Origin: Chitinophagales bacterium
Lineage (GTDB): Bacteria; Bacteroidota; Bacteroidia; Chitinophagales; Chitinophagaceae
Length of the DNA: 64,000 nucleotides
NCBI GenBank assembly: GCA_017303335.1
Contig: JAFLBK010000001.1
Location: 1,307,001-1,371,000 of the forward strand
Reading direction: 5' to 3'
Position numbers and translations under genes: made by a program. Position 1 is the stretch's first letter; each line of letters opens with the position of its first letter. A model generated the notes under the pieces. It did not search any database and was not told the DNA's origin. It saw nothing but the letters and a program-made list of their open reading frames with translations. Positions 53,037 to 62,313 of the stretch are shown here, one piece after another.

Positions 53037-54941
53037 TTATATTTTTTCGCTGAGTTCGAGCCAGCGCATCTCTTTTTCATCGATCAGCTGTACAAGCGTG
53101 CTGATGCGTTCGGCAGCCTGCTGCAGGTCTTCGTAATTCATGCTTCCTCCGTTCATTTTCTCCTCCAGTGTTCTTTTTTCCTCCTGCAGTTGCGGCAGTT
53201 CCTTTTCCAGTTGTTCGAATTCGAATTTTTCTTTGAAGGATAATTTTTGTTTCTGCTGATTCGTTCCTGGCTTTTCGTTCAGGGTTTCCGGTTCCTGCTT
53301 TTCATTTTTTTCTGCCGTCTTCCCGCTGTCGGCCGTCAGCTTCTCTTTCTCTTTCGCTTCCCGGTACTGGCTGTAGTTGCCCGGGAAATCGCGGATCACG
53401 CCATCGCCCTCGAAGGCAAACAGGTGATCAACCATGCGGTCCATGAAGTAGCGGTCGTGGCTAACGATCAGGATACAGCCCGGGAACTCCAGCAGGAATT
53501 CTTCGAGGGTTCGCAGGGTTTGCAGGTCGAGGTCGTTGGTGGGTTCATCGAGCACCAGGAAATTGGGATTCCGGTACAGCAGGCTCAGCAGGTGCAGTCT
53601 TCTTTTTTCGCCACCGCTGAGCTTGCTCAGGAAGGTATATTGCTGTTCCCCCGGGAAGCCGAATTTTTCCATGAACTGCGAGGCGGATACCTTGGAACCA
53701 TCGGCGAGGGGAAAGAATTCGGCAAAACCCTTTACGAATTCGATCGCCCGTTTGTCTTCTTTGTATTGCAGTCCTTCCTGGCTGAAATGGCCGAACAGCA
53801 CCGTATCGCCGTGGTTGATCTTGCCGCTGTCGGGCTTTTCTTCCTGCAGGGCGATCTTGAGAAAGGTGGATTTGCCGGCCCCGTTGCGGCCAACGATGCC
53901 GATGCGTTCTCCTTTTTTAAACGTATAATCGAATCCTTTGAGGATGGCTTTATCACCAAAGCTCTTGTACACTTTTTTCATCTCCAGCACTTTGCCGCCG
54001 AGTCGTGTCATCTTCACCTGCAGGCTTACATCCGGTTCATCCCTGCGTTGTTTCACCCGTTCTTCGATCTCGGTGAAACTATCCTGCCGCGATTTCGATT
54101 TGGTGGTACGGGCCTTGGGTTGCTTGCGCATCCATTCCAGCTCGCGCCGGTAAATGTTCTTGTCTTTCTGCATCTCGCTGGCCTGTACTTCCTGCCGCAA
54201 ACTTTTTTGCTCGAGGAAATAATCGTAGTCGCCCTTGTATACATAGATACGGCCATCGTCCATTTCGAGGATCTCGTTGCAAACGGCATCCAGGAAATAC
54301 CGGTCGTGCGTTACGCAAAGCAGGGTTACCTTTTGTGCGGAGAGATAATCTTCCAGCCATTCGATCATCTGTACATCGAGGTGGTTCGTGGGTTCGTCGA
54401 GGATCAGCAGGCACTTGCCTTCGTGCAGCTGCGCTTCGATGAGGGCCTGCGCCAGGGCTACCCGCTTGCGTTGGCCGCCGCTCAGATTCCGCACGGGTTC
54501 GTTGAGGTGATGGAGGTTGAGTTTGCCGAGGATCTGTTTGAGTTCGCTTTCAAAACTCCAGGCATTGAGTTCATCGACCCGCGACATAAGGCCGGTGAGT
54601 TTGTCGATATGACCGGGCTCTTCTTCCAGGCACATCTCGTATGCTTTAACCGCTTTCACCACCGGGTTGTCCATTTTCAGCACATTGTCCCAGATACTCC
54701 GGTTTTCTTCGAATGCCGTTTCCTGCTGCAGCATCACCACCTTGATATCCTTGTGAACCCATACGCTGCCGCTGTCGGCGCTGTCTAACCCGGCAATGAT
54801 CTTCAGCAGGGTGGATTTGCCGGTGCCGTTGCGGGCCACAAACGCGATCTTGTCGCCTTCCTCCACGAAGAAGGTGATGCCGGAGAACAGGCTGCGGATA
54901 CCGAATGACTTGCTGATATTTTCGATCGAGGCGTAATGCAT
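53037..54941 (-). CDS. ABC-F family ATPase (Uup/EttA-like)
   Basis: 634 residues, two ATPase domains in one chain without TM segments: first Walker A RNGTGKSTLLK, signature LSGGQRKRVALAQAL, Walker B LILDEPTNHLD; second GRNGAGKSTFLK, LSGGEKRRLHLLSLL, LVLDEPTNDLD. A charged linker (about 235-300) and a C-terminal coiled coil (about 560-634) match Uup-type proteins. ABC-F proteins act on ribosomes or, for Uup, in DNA stability; they do not transport. Confidence 0.92.
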   Translation of the reverse strand: MHYASIENISKSFGIRSLFSGITFFVEEGDKIAFVARNGTGKSTLLKIIAGLDSADSGSVWVHKDIKVVMLQQETAFEENRSIWDNVLKMDNPVVKAVKAYEMCLEEEPGHIDKLTGLMSRVDELNAWSFESELKQILGKLNLHHLNEPVRNLSGGQRKRVALAQALIEAQLHEGKCLLILDEPTNHLDVQMIEWLEDYLSAQKVTLLCVTHDRYFLDAVCNEILEMDDGRIYVYKGDYDYFLEQKSLRQEVQASEMQKDKNIYRRELEWMRKQPKARTTKSKSRQDSFTEIEERVKQRRDEPDVSLQVKMTRLGGKVLEMKKVYKSFGDKAILKGFDYTFKKGERIGIVGRNGAGKSTFLKIALQEEKPDSGKINHGDTVLFGHFSQEGLQYKEDKRAIEFVKGFAEFFPLADGSKVSASQFMEKFGFPGEQQYTFLSKLSGGEKRRLHLLSLLYRNPNFLVLDEPTNDLDLQTLRTLEEFLLEFPGCILIVSHDRYFMDRMVDHLFAFEGDGVIRDFPGNYSQYREAKEKEKLTADSGKTAEKNEKQEPETLNEKPGTNQQKQKLSFKEKFEFEQLEKELPQLQEEKRTLEEKMNGGSMNYEDLQQAAERISTLVQLIDEKEMRWLELSEKI

Positions 54942-55040
54942 GGGATGCGAATTTCATACTTTCGCACCGATTTTCACGCATACGGTTCGCTGAACCCGCA
55001 AAATGGTTTCAATCGAAGCAATTCGTGTAATTTGTGCCCC

Positions 55041-56576
55041 ATGAATTTACTGCGGTCGATACGGTCAGAATCGTACAAACGGGGTACGGCCTTTTCGGTT
55101 CTTTTCAATATTCTTTCCAAGGGCATTCTCTTTGTGATGACCATCATCATCGCCCGGTATTTCGGCAGCAATATCAAAACCGATATCTATTTCTTTGTTT
55201 TCGGCACCATGCTCCTGTTTTCGGGCCTCATCAACAATATCGACACGGCGGTACTGATACCCGAGTCGATGCGCCGGCGGGAGCGGGAAGGAAACGCGGC
55301 CGCCGAAAACTTCCTCAATTTTTTCCTGTATATATATACCGCCATCGGCATTCTCTTTTCGCTGTTCATGTACTTCTTTGGTACGGGTGTGTTCGGGCTG
55401 ATCTCCAAATTCCCGGAAGCCGACATACTCCAGTACCGGGATTATTTCCGGGTGGGTTCCCTGTTCTTTATTTTTCACCTGCTCACCAATTACCTGAACG
55501 CGGTGCTTACTTCGCTGCGTTTCTTCAGCGTTCCGATGCTGATCAGCACGATCAAGAGCGCAATAGCCATCGCCGGTATTTTCCTGCTGAAAGCGGATTA
55601 TGATGTGCTGAGCGTTTTCCTGGCCGGGCTGTTATCCTATGCGCTCAACCTGGTTATACTGTTGCTGGTGCTGAAGCAGGCGGCCGGCTGGAATTTCCGT
55701 TTCCACAAACCCCTGCTGCGGAGAAACATGTGGCACAACGTTATTTTCTCCGAACTGGGCCAGGCCGCAACCCTGGCCAGCAGCCTGTTTCCCCTGTACC
55801 TGCTCAGTGGCTTCGGCAGCGGGGTCATCAGCCTGATGAACTATGGAAAGAACATCGCCGATATCCCCAATACGCTGGTGACTTCACAGGTGAGTAATGT
55901 AAGCGGGATCAAGCTGAATGAAGAAGGCGCCCGGCAGGACATGGACACGATGAACGACACTTTTTTAAAGACCACCCGCCTGCTGCTGTTCCTGCTGGTG
56001 CCGATGGGCTTTTTTCTTTTCGCCTTTGCCAAACCGCTGGTGGAGATCTTTTACCACAGCCGCCATTTCAGCGCCGGGGCGGTTAATGAAGCGGCTTTCT
56101 TCCTCAAGTTGCTGGCCGTTTCCCTGTTCACGACCGGCATCAACACCATGGTTACCCGGGTATTCATTGCTGTGCAGGCGATCCGCCAGGCTTTTTTCTA
56201 CCAGGTATTGCTCAACCTGCTGCTGATCGCGGTTACCTGGCTGTGTACACGCATGTACGGCGCGTATGGCTACGCGTATGGTATCCTGCTGGTAAACCTG
56301 CTCAACTATATAGGGATGTACTTCGTTTGCAAATGGGTTGTTCCCAAACTGAATTATGTTTCCCTGCTTTCCTATGGTGCTGTGATACTGGTCATCAACG
56401 GGCTGATCGCCGCCGGATTGATGGCGCTGGCGCAACAGGTGAAGGCGGATAATTTCACCGTGGTCATCATCGGCTTTTTGATTTATAGTGTTATCTTACT
56501 GCTGCTCAATAAAGTTTTAAATCTCAATACCGAGCTGAGCAGGCTCATTCACCATGCTGGGAAACGATTTTTTTAG
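55041..56576 (+). CDS. MurJ/Wzx-like lipid-linked glycan flippase
   Basis: 511 residues from the ATG at 55041 (MNLLRSIRSE); 35 further upstream residues are possible but look non-coding. Around fourteen hydrophobic segments with MurJ-like features (RGTAFSVLFNILSKGILFVM, ARYFGSNIKTDIYFF, then LFPLYLLSGFGSGVISLMNYG). The polysaccharide context suggests a second Wzx/MurJ-type flippase rather than the housekeeping MurJ. TAATTTG (55028-55034) upstream is a weak -7 candidate. It overlaps the next gene by 23 bp. Confidence 0.85.
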   Translation: MNLLRSIRSESYKRGTAFSVLFNILSKGILFVMTIIIARYFGSNIKTDIYFFVFGTMLLFSGLINNIDTAVLIPESMRRREREGNAAAENFLNFFLYIYTAIGILFSLFMYFFGTGVFGLISKFPEADILQYRDYFRVGSLFFIFHLLTNYLNAVLTSLRFFSVPMLISTIKSAIAIAGIFLLKADYDVLSVFLAGLLSYALNLVILLLVLKQAAGWNFRFHKPLLRRNMWHNVIFSELGQAATLASSLFPLYLLSGFGSGVISLMNYGKNIADIPNTLVTSQVSNVSGIKLNEEGARQDMDTMNDTFLKTTRLLLFLLVPMGFFLFAFAKPLVEIFYHSRHFSAGAVNEAAFFLKLLAVSLFTTGINTMVTRVFIAVQAIRQAFFYQVLLNLLLIAVTWLCTRMYGAYGYAYGILLVNLLNYIGMYFVCKWVVPKLNYVSLLSYGAVILVINGLIAAGLMALAQQVKADNFTVVIIGFLIYSVILLLLNKVLNLNTELSRLIHHAGKRFF

Positions 56577-57342
56577 GCGGCTGTACATCCAGGTCAGCCG
56601 CTATCTCTTTGGCAGAAAATTTCTGCGGGTGATGGATGGCCCCCTGGAAGGCTACCTCTGGTCTACCGCCTGCAGCTACGAATACATCCTGGGCAAGTAC
56701 GAAGATCCGCTGACGGTTAAAACCTTTCTTTCCTGGCTAAACCCCGAAACAACCTTTTACGACCTGGGGGGCAACGCCGGTTTTTACGCCCTGCTGGCGA
56801 ACCGGTACATCAGCCAGGGTAAGATCTACTCGTTCGAACCCATACCCGCGGCGCAGGAACTCTTTCAGCAGCATGTAAAACTCAATACCGTACAGATCAG
56901 GCACCAGAATATCCGCCTGCTGCCGTATGCGCTTTCCGATTCGGAGAAGCAGGTGGCATTTTCGAACGACGCCAGCCGGCAGGATGGCAATACATATATA
57001 CAGGAATCGTCGGTCTTCAATCATGCGGAACAGTATCTTACCATTCCCTGCTATTCGGTGGATGGCTTGCTCAAATTGCAATACAATAAACCCGATGTGA
57101 TCAAGATCGATGTGGAAGGGGCCGAATACGATGTGCTGAAGGGAGCGATGGACACGCTCAGAACCTATAAGCCGAATTTGCTGCTGGCCACCCACGATTG
57201 TCATTTGCCCGGTGTAAAAGACAAGTGCATAACGCTGCTGGAAGAACTCGGCTACCAGCTTACGCATACCGGCGGCCACAATAAGAACCTGCCCGGGTTG
57301 GATGATTACATCGCCATACACAAAACCAAACTGCATTCGTAG
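56554..57342 (+). CDS. FkbM-family methyltransferase
   Basis: 262 residues. FkbM motifs: TTFYDLGGNAGFYALLA (about 69-85), IYSFEPIPAAQELFQQHV and the family hallmark DVIKIDVEGAEYDVL (about 185-199). FkbM enzymes O-methylate sugars or polyketides with SAM. It lies between the flippase and two GT4 genes, so it probably methylates a glycan residue. It starts inside the end of the flippase gene. Confidence 0.92.
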   Translation: MLGNDFFRRLYIQVSRYLFGRKFLRVMDGPLEGYLWSTACSYEYILGKYEDPLTVKTFLSWLNPETTFYDLGGNAGFYALLANRYISQGKIYSFEPIPAAQELFQQHVKLNTVQIRHQNIRLLPYALSDSEKQVAFSNDASRQDGNTYIQESSVFNHAEQYLTIPCYSVDGLLKLQYNKPDVIKIDVEGAEYDVLKGAMDTLRTYKPNLLLATHDCHLPGVKDKCITLLEELGYQLTHTGGHNKNLPGLDDYIAIHKTKLHS

Positions 57343-57347
57343 GCCGC

Positions 57348-58427
57348 TTGGAGCAAGTATCAAAAATACGGTTGCTGGTGTTTACACCTACGCTGCAATG
57401 CGGCGGGTCGGAGCGTTTTGTTTCGATGCTCTGCCGGCATATCAGCAAAGACCGTTTTGCCGTATGTGTGGCGGTACTCAACAACACCCGGCCTTTCTAC
57501 CGCATCGATACGGATGCGGTGGACCTGGTCGACCTGCAAGAGAGCCGGGTGCGTTATTCTTTATTACGTATCCGGAAACTGGTGAAGGCCTTTCAGCCCG
57601 ATATCATCCTCAGCACCGCCAACCACCTCAACCTGTACTTTGCCCTGTTCCGGAACCGTTTTCCCGACCAGGTAACATTCATCGCCCGCGAATCCAGTAT
57701 TGTCAGCATCAATACGCAACGAACAAAATGGCCGGGCCTGTACAACTGGCTCATCAAAACCTATTACCGCCGGTTCGACCTGCTTATCTGCCAGGGAACA
57801 TACATGCAGCAAGACCTGGTGAAGAACTACCGGGTGCCGGAAGTCAGAACCGCTGTGGTATACAATGCCGTAGAAGTCCCCGCTGCCTCAGTATTGCATA
57901 CCGGTACGGGCGGGGTATACAAGTTGGTCGCCATCGCCCGTCTTTCAGAAGAAAAGGGCCTGGAGCGATTGATCCACGCGGTAGGATTACTGTCGCTGCC
58001 CTTTCGTTTTTATATCATTGGCGAAGGAACGAAGCGGGCCGAATTGGAGGAGTTGACCCGTACGCTGGAGCTGCAAGAGAAACTGGTGTTTTGCGGCGAG
58101 CGGCCCGAGCCTTTTGCGGGGATGGAGGATGCCGATCTCTACTTGTCTGGTTCGTATTACGAAGGGTTTCCCAATGCCTTGCTGGAAGCACAGGCCCTGG
58201 GTATTCCGGCCGTGGCTTTCGATGTGCCGGGTGGTATCAGCGAAATCATTCGCCCGGGCGTGAACGGTTTGCTGGTGGAGGACAACGACCTGATTGGTTT
58301 TGCCGCCGCCATAAAAGAGGGGCTTTCCCGTACATTCGACCGGCAGGAGATAATAGAAAATACGCAAAAACGTTTTTCTGTCCGGGCCATGATACAAAAG
58401 ATGGAACAATTGCTTACGGAGCTATAA
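57348..58427 (+). CDS. glycosyltransferase family 4 (GT-B)
   Basis: 359 residues, TTG start at 57348, 5 bp after the FkbM stop. N-terminal loop RLLVFTPTLQCGGSERFVSM and C-terminal YKLVAIARLSEEKGLERL with the E-x7-E region SYYEGFPNALLEAQALG. Typical of enzymes adding N-acetylhexosamine or galactose-type sugars, but the donor is unknown. A different GT4 follows 41 bp downstream. Confidence 0.92.
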   Translation: MEQVSKIRLLVFTPTLQCGGSERFVSMLCRHISKDRFAVCVAVLNNTRPFYRIDTDAVDLVDLQESRVRYSLLRIRKLVKAFQPDIILSTANHLNLYFALFRNRFPDQVTFIARESSIVSINTQRTKWPGLYNWLIKTYYRRFDLLICQGTYMQQDLVKNYRVPEVRTAVVYNAVEVPAASVLHTGTGGVYKLVAIARLSEEKGLERLIHAVGLLSLPFRFYIIGEGTKRAELEELTRTLELQEKLVFCGERPEPFAGMEDADLYLSGSYYEGFPNALLEAQALGIPAVAFDVPGGISEIIRPGVNGLLVEDNDLIGFAAAIKEGLSRTFDRQEIIENTQKRFSVRAMIQKMEQLLTEL

Positions 58428-58468
58428 ATAGCGGATATTTGCACGGCGATTCCGAAAAATGAAAACGA

Positions 58469-59641
58469 ATGAATGGTACTAAACCCAGGCTGCTTATCTT
58501 CATCAACACCCTGCAATCGGGTGGCGCAGAACGGGTGGTATCCCTGCTGCTCGAACACCTCAAAACGGATTTCGAGATACACCTGGCCCTCTATACCAAC
58601 ATCGTGGAATATGCCATTCCATCCGAGATCAAACGCTTCAACCTCAACGAACCCCTGGTGCAGGACAAGACGATCCGTTTTCTGAAACTGCCTTACATTT
58701 CGTGGAAAGTATACCGGTACTGCAAAAGAAACAACATCCATATTTCGGTGGCCTTCCTGTACCGCCCCTGTTATATCAACGCCCTGATGAAAAGCTTCTG
58801 GGGCTATAAAGGGCATGTGATCATGTGCGAACGTACACACCAGACCACCATGCAGCAAAGCCATTCCACCATTTACCGCATGTTCTCCAAGTTCATGGTG
58901 ATGTTCTCGTATAAACGGGCCGACCTGGTACTGGCGAATTCCTATGCCATGCAAACCGATCTTGTGGAGAACTTCCGGATCAAAACCCCGGTACGGGTGA
59001 TCTACAATCCCATCGACCTGCACTTTATCAAAACGCATGTGAATGAAGAACCCGGCTATGTATTTGATCCGAACACGTTTTACTTCGTGAATGTAGGCGG
59101 CTTCCGCAAGGAGAAGAATCACCTGCTGCTCATCCAGGCCTTTTTTATTCTCAAGAACCTTCCCTGCAAACTGCTGCTTGTAGGCGGGGGCGTCATGGAA
59201 GAAGAACTGAAACAGAAAGTGCACGACCTGGGTATGATGGATAAGATCATCTTCACCGGGTTTGAAAAGAATCCTTTTAAATATGTAAGCCGGAGCGATT
59301 GCTTTGTACTCAGTTCCGATGTTGAGGGTTTCCCGAATGTACTGATCGAAGCGCTTGCCTGCGGCAAACCGGTGATCTCTACCGATTGCAGTTCGGGCCC
59401 CCGGGAACTGCTGGCGCCGGCTACCGACCTGCACCACCGGGCCATCATCGATTACGAGATCGGCGAGTATGGCATCCTGACCCCGGTAGGCGACGTAAGC
59501 GCCCTGGCGGCGGCCATGAAAAAAATGGTTGAAGACGCGGCCCTCCGGAAGCAATTTGCGTCGAGGGCGCCGGGCCGTGCCGAAAAGTTTGATGTCGACG
59601 AGATCAAACAGTACTTCCACGTGGCATTTACCGGTTTGTAA
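58469..59641 (+). CDS. glycosyltransferase family 4 (GT-B)
   Basis: 390 residues. N-terminal RLLIFINTLQSGGAERVVSL; C-terminal VGGFRKEKNHLLLIQAF, then the E-x7-E region SSDVEGFPNVLIEALACG. The N-terminal GGAER loop is shared with the gene before it, which suggests a related pair specialised for different linkages. Same-strand neighbours upstream and downstream place it in one polysaccharide operon. Confidence 0.92.
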   Translation: MNGTKPRLLIFINTLQSGGAERVVSLLLEHLKTDFEIHLALYTNIVEYAIPSEIKRFNLNEPLVQDKTIRFLKLPYISWKVYRYCKRNNIHISVAFLYRPCYINALMKSFWGYKGHVIMCERTHQTTMQQSHSTIYRMFSKFMVMFSYKRADLVLANSYAMQTDLVENFRIKTPVRVIYNPIDLHFIKTHVNEEPGYVFDPNTFYFVNVGGFRKEKNHLLLIQAFFILKNLPCKLLLVGGGVMEEELKQKVHDLGMMDKIIFTGFEKNPFKYVSRSDCFVLSSDVEGFPNVLIEALACGKPVISTDCSSGPRELLAPATDLHHRAIIDYEIGEYGILTPVGDVSALAAAMKKMVEDAALRKQFASRAPGRAEKFDVDEIKQYFHVAFTGL

Positions 59642-59672
59642 CGGCCACGCTTCTGCATCCCCAATTAATGCC

Positions 59673-59680
59673 TATTTTTG
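59673..59680 (+). promoter_or_regulatory. putative -7 promoter element upstream of rfbB
   Basis: TATTTTTG fits TAnnTTTG exactly and lies 17 bp before the rfbB ATG. A good -33 TTTG at the right distance is not seen, so support is limited. Confidence 0.35.
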
Positions 59681-59697
59681 CCCGCAATAACAACGGA

Positions 59698-60750
59698 ATG
59701 AAGCATACGATCTTACTTACCGGCGGCGCTGGTTTCATTGGCTCTCACCTTACAAGGCTTTTCGTGACCAAGTACCCCGATTACCGCATCGTGAACCTGG
59801 ATAAACTTACCTATGCCGGTAATCTCGAGAACCTGCGGGATATAGAGCATGCGCCCAATTATCAGTTTGTAAAAGGCGATATCGTCGATCTGCCCTTCCT
59901 GCGTACCTTGTTTGCCGAACATCAGTTCACCGCCGTATTGCATTGCGCCGCCGAAAGCCATGTCGACCGGTCCATCACCGACCCGCTGGCCTTCGTAACC
60001 ACCAATGTGATCGGTACCACGGCCCTGTTGCAAGCCGCCAAAGAAGCCTGGAAGGATGATATGAACGGGAAGATATTCTATCATATTTCCACCGATGAAG
60101 TGTATGGATCGCTGGGCGAAACGGGATTCTTTACCGAAGAAACGGCCTACGACCCCCGCAGTCCCTATTCGGCTTCCAAAGCGTCCTCCGATCACCTGGT
60201 GCGGGCTTTTCACCATACCTATAAACTGCCGGTGAAACTAAGCAACTGCAGCAATAACTACGGCCCGTATCATTTCCCGGAAAAACTCATCCCGCTTTGC
60301 ATCAATAATATTCTTACCAATAAACCCCTGCCCATTTACGGTAAGGGAGAGAATGTTCGCGACTGGTTGTATGTAGAGGATCATGTGCGTGCCATTGATG
60401 TGATCTTTCATACCGGGAAGATCGGGGAGACTTACAACATCGGCGGTCACAACGAATGGAAAAACATCGACCTGGTGAAAGAACTCTGCCGCCAGGTGGA
60501 TCAGAAACTGGGCAGGGATAAGGGCACATCCGAGAAACTGATCACCTATGTCACCGACCGGGCCGGTCATGATATGCGTTACGCGATCGATGCCACAAAG
60601 CTGAAGAACGAACTGGGCTGGACGCCTTCGCTCCAGTTTGAAGAAGGCATCAGTAAAACAATCGACTGGTACCTGGCCAACGGCGAGTGGCTGAATCATG
60701 TTACGAGCGGGGATTACCGGGAATATTATGAGAAAATGTACAGGGGTTAG
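59698..60750 (+). CDS. rfbB: dTDP-glucose 4,6-dehydratase
   Basis: 350 residues from the ATG at 59698 (MKHTILLTGGAGFIGSHL). Extended SDR enzyme with NAD-binding GGAGFIGS, active-site STDEVYG (Asp-Glu pair) and Tyr-x3-Lys in YSASKASSD, as expected for RfbB/RmlB. It makes dTDP-4-keto-6-deoxyglucose for rhamnose and other deoxysugars. Normally followed by rfbA; here a four-helix-bundle gene and repeat arrays lie between them. Confidence 0.96.
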   Translation: MKHTILLTGGAGFIGSHLTRLFVTKYPDYRIVNLDKLTYAGNLENLRDIEHAPNYQFVKGDIVDLPFLRTLFAEHQFTAVLHCAAESHVDRSITDPLAFVTTNVIGTTALLQAAKEAWKDDMNGKIFYHISTDEVYGSLGETGFFTEETAYDPRSPYSASKASSDHLVRAFHHTYKLPVKLSNCSNNYGPYHFPEKLIPLCINNILTNKPLPIYGKGENVRDWLYVEDHVRAIDVIFHTGKIGETYNIGGHNEWKNIDLVKELCRQVDQKLGRDKGTSEKLITYVTDRAGHDMRYAIDATKLKNELGWTPSLQFEEGISKTIDWYLANGEWLNHVTSGDYREYYEKMYRG

Positions 60751-60785
60751 GTGAATTAAAGATTGAAATTTGGGGAGAGTTGAGT

Positions 60786-60841
60786 GTTGTTGAAGGGTTG
60801 AAGATGGTTGAACGTTGTTGAAGGGTTGAAGATGGTTGAAA
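60786..60841 (+). repeat. two tandem 28-bp units rich in TTGAA
   Basis: Units at 60786-60813 and 60814-60841 differ only in the last base. Each holds TTGAA three times, spaced 8 and 10 bp. The 16-bp segment GTTGAACGTTGTTGAA (60807-60822) recurs as its reverse complement twice downstream (61349-61364 and 61389-61404). Confidence 0.9.
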
Positions 60842-60897
60842 GTTGCGAAGTACCTGATACGATGATTCGATGACTCAACTCGCTAAACCCTTACAGG

Positions 60898-61272
60898 ATG
60901 TATCAATTTGGCTTTGAAAAGCTTGAAGTCTGGCAGGAAGCACGGAAACTGACAGCTGAAATATATAAATTGACAGCGGCTTTTCCGGAAAGGGAAAAAT
61001 TCGGTTTGACAAATCAGCTACGAAGAGCTTCCGTTTCTGTTGCAGCCAATATCGCTGAAGGAACGGCCAGGCTCACTCCAAAGGATCAGGCCCGTTTTTC
61101 ATCGGTCGCCTATGGAAGCCTGATGGAGACGCTGAGTCACCTGATAACTTCGGCAGACCTCGGCTTTATTACCGAACAGGAATTGTTATTGGTAAGGAAT
61201 ATGATTCAACCCTTGTCTTTAAAAATTAATAACTTGAGAACTACGCAGATCAGGAAGGGGAGTAAAAGATGA
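60898..61272 (+). CDS. four-helix-bundle protein (S23/23S rRNA intervening-sequence protein type)
   Basis: 124 residues: FEKLEVWQEARKLTAEIYKL (about 6-25), GLTNQLRRASVSVAANIAEG (about 37-56) and helical C-terminus are diagnostic for TIGR02436. The family was first seen in 23S rRNA intervening sequences and is dispersed through Bacteroidota genomes, often in surface-glycan loci; its biochemical role is unknown, and relatives (Avd) act in diversity-generating retroelements. It splits rfbB from rfbA and is enclosed by oppositely oriented repeat arrays. Confidence 0.92.
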   Translation: MYQFGFEKLEVWQEARKLTAEIYKLTAAFPEREKFGLTNQLRRASVSVAANIAEGTARLTPKDQARFSSVAYGSLMETLSHLITSADLGFITEQELLLVRNMIQPLSLKINNLRTTQIRKGSKR

Positions 61273-61348
61273 AATTTGTTAAGTGTTGAATGATGGTGAA
61301 GATTGAATGTCGTTGAAGTATTTTAAGGCGTTCATGAAAACTCCGGTG

Positions 61349-61418
61349 TTCAACAACGTTCAACAATTTTCAACAATATTCAACAACATTCAACAACGTT
61401 CAACAATATTCAACCACT
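61349..61418 (+). repeat. seven 10-bp TTCAACAAyN units upstream of rfbA
   Basis: TTCAACAACG, TTCAACAATT, TTCAACAATA, TTCAACAACA, TTCAACAACG, TTCAACAATA and TTCAACCACT follow without gaps at an exact 10-bp period. Two more TTCAAC copies (61428 and 61439) lie before the rfbA start. The motif is the reverse complement of the TTGAA array before the four-helix-bundle gene. Confidence 0.92.
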
Positions 61419-61448
61419 AAAACGATCTTCAACCCACGTTCAACTCCC

Positions 61449-62309
61449 ATGAAAGGCATCATACTCGCAGGAGGCTCCGGCACCAGGCTTTACCCGATAA
61501 CGATTGGGATCAGCAAACAACTGATGCCCATCTACGATAAACCCATGATTTATTATCCCCTGAGCACGCTGATGCTGGCCGGGATCCGGGAAATACTGGT
61601 AATTACCACGCCCGAAGACCAGGACTCGTTCAGGCGCTTGCTGGGCGACGGAAGCCAGTGGGGTTGTTCGATACAGTATGCTAAACAGGATGTACCCAAC
61701 GGGTTGGCACAGGCATTTGTGATCGGCGAAACATTTATCGGTAAAGACAGCGTGGCCTTGGTATTGGGTGATAATATTTTCTATGGAAGCGGTTTCAGCA
61801 AATTACTGCAGGCCAGCGTCGATCCGGACGGGGCCGTGATCTTTGCCTACCCGGTGAGCGATCCCGAACGGTATGGGGTGGTGGAGTTCGACGCCGATAA
61901 AAATGCCATCAGTATTGAAGAAAAACCGAAGCAACCCAAAAGCAATTACGCGGTACCGGGGCTGTACTTTTACGATAACAGTGTGGTGTCGATCGCGAAG
62001 ATCATTCAGCCCAGCGCACGCGGCGAGTACGAGATCACTACGGTGAATGACCAGTATCTCCGGAATAAAAAACTGAAAGTGGCTGTGCTCGACCGGGGCT
62101 TTGCCTGGCTCGATACCGGCACTTTCGAATCGTTGCATGATGCGGGCGAGTATGTACGGGTGATCGAAAAAAGACAGGGCCTCAAGATCGGCTGTCCGGA
62201 AGAGATCGCTTACCGGATGGGTTTTATCACGCACGACCATCTTATGAGCCTGGCCCGCCGGCTCGAGAAAAGTGGCTATGGTATTTACCTGGAAAACATC
62301 AAATTATAA
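61449..62309 (+). CDS. rfbA: glucose-1-phosphate thymidylyltransferase
   Basis: 286 residues, full length. Nucleotidyltransferase signature [18 protein letters not shown], metal/phosphate site LGDNIFYG and the family [20 protein letters not shown] region. It makes dTDP-glucose from glucose-1-phosphate and dTTP, the step before RfbB. Its start lies just after the 10-bp repeat array, which may affect its expression. The next gene starts 5 bp after the stop. Confidence 0.96.
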   Translation: MKGIILAGGSGTRLYPITIGISKQLMPIYDKPMIYYPLSTLMLAGIREILVITTPEDQDSFRRLLGDGSQWGCSIQYAKQDVPNGLAQAFVIGETFIGKDSVALVLGDNIFYGSGFSKLLQASVDPDGAVIFAYPVSDPERYGVVEFDADKNAISIEEKPKQPKSNYAVPGLYFYDNSVVSIAKIIQPSARGEYEITTVNDQYLRNKKLKVAVLDRGFAWLDTGTFESLHDAGEYVRVIEKRQGLKIGCPEEIAYRMGFITHDHLMSLARRLEKSGYGIYLENIKL

Positions 62310-62313
62310 TACT

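Noticed and set aside
53247..54788. 513-codon open reading on the plus strand
   Set aside because: Fully opposite the ABC-F gene, whose two sets of Walker and signature motifs are certain.
57302..58462. 386-codon open reading on the plus strand in another frame
   Set aside because: Overlaps the GT4 gene at 57348-58427 in a different frame. Only the 57348 frame gives GT4 motifs.
58157..59620. 487-codon open reading on the minus strand
   Set aside because: Opposite two GT4 genes with clear motifs; its own sequence is compositionally odd.
60786..61448. CRISPR array
   Set aside because: The repeats are short, adjacent and lack unique spacers of even length; no cas genes are near.
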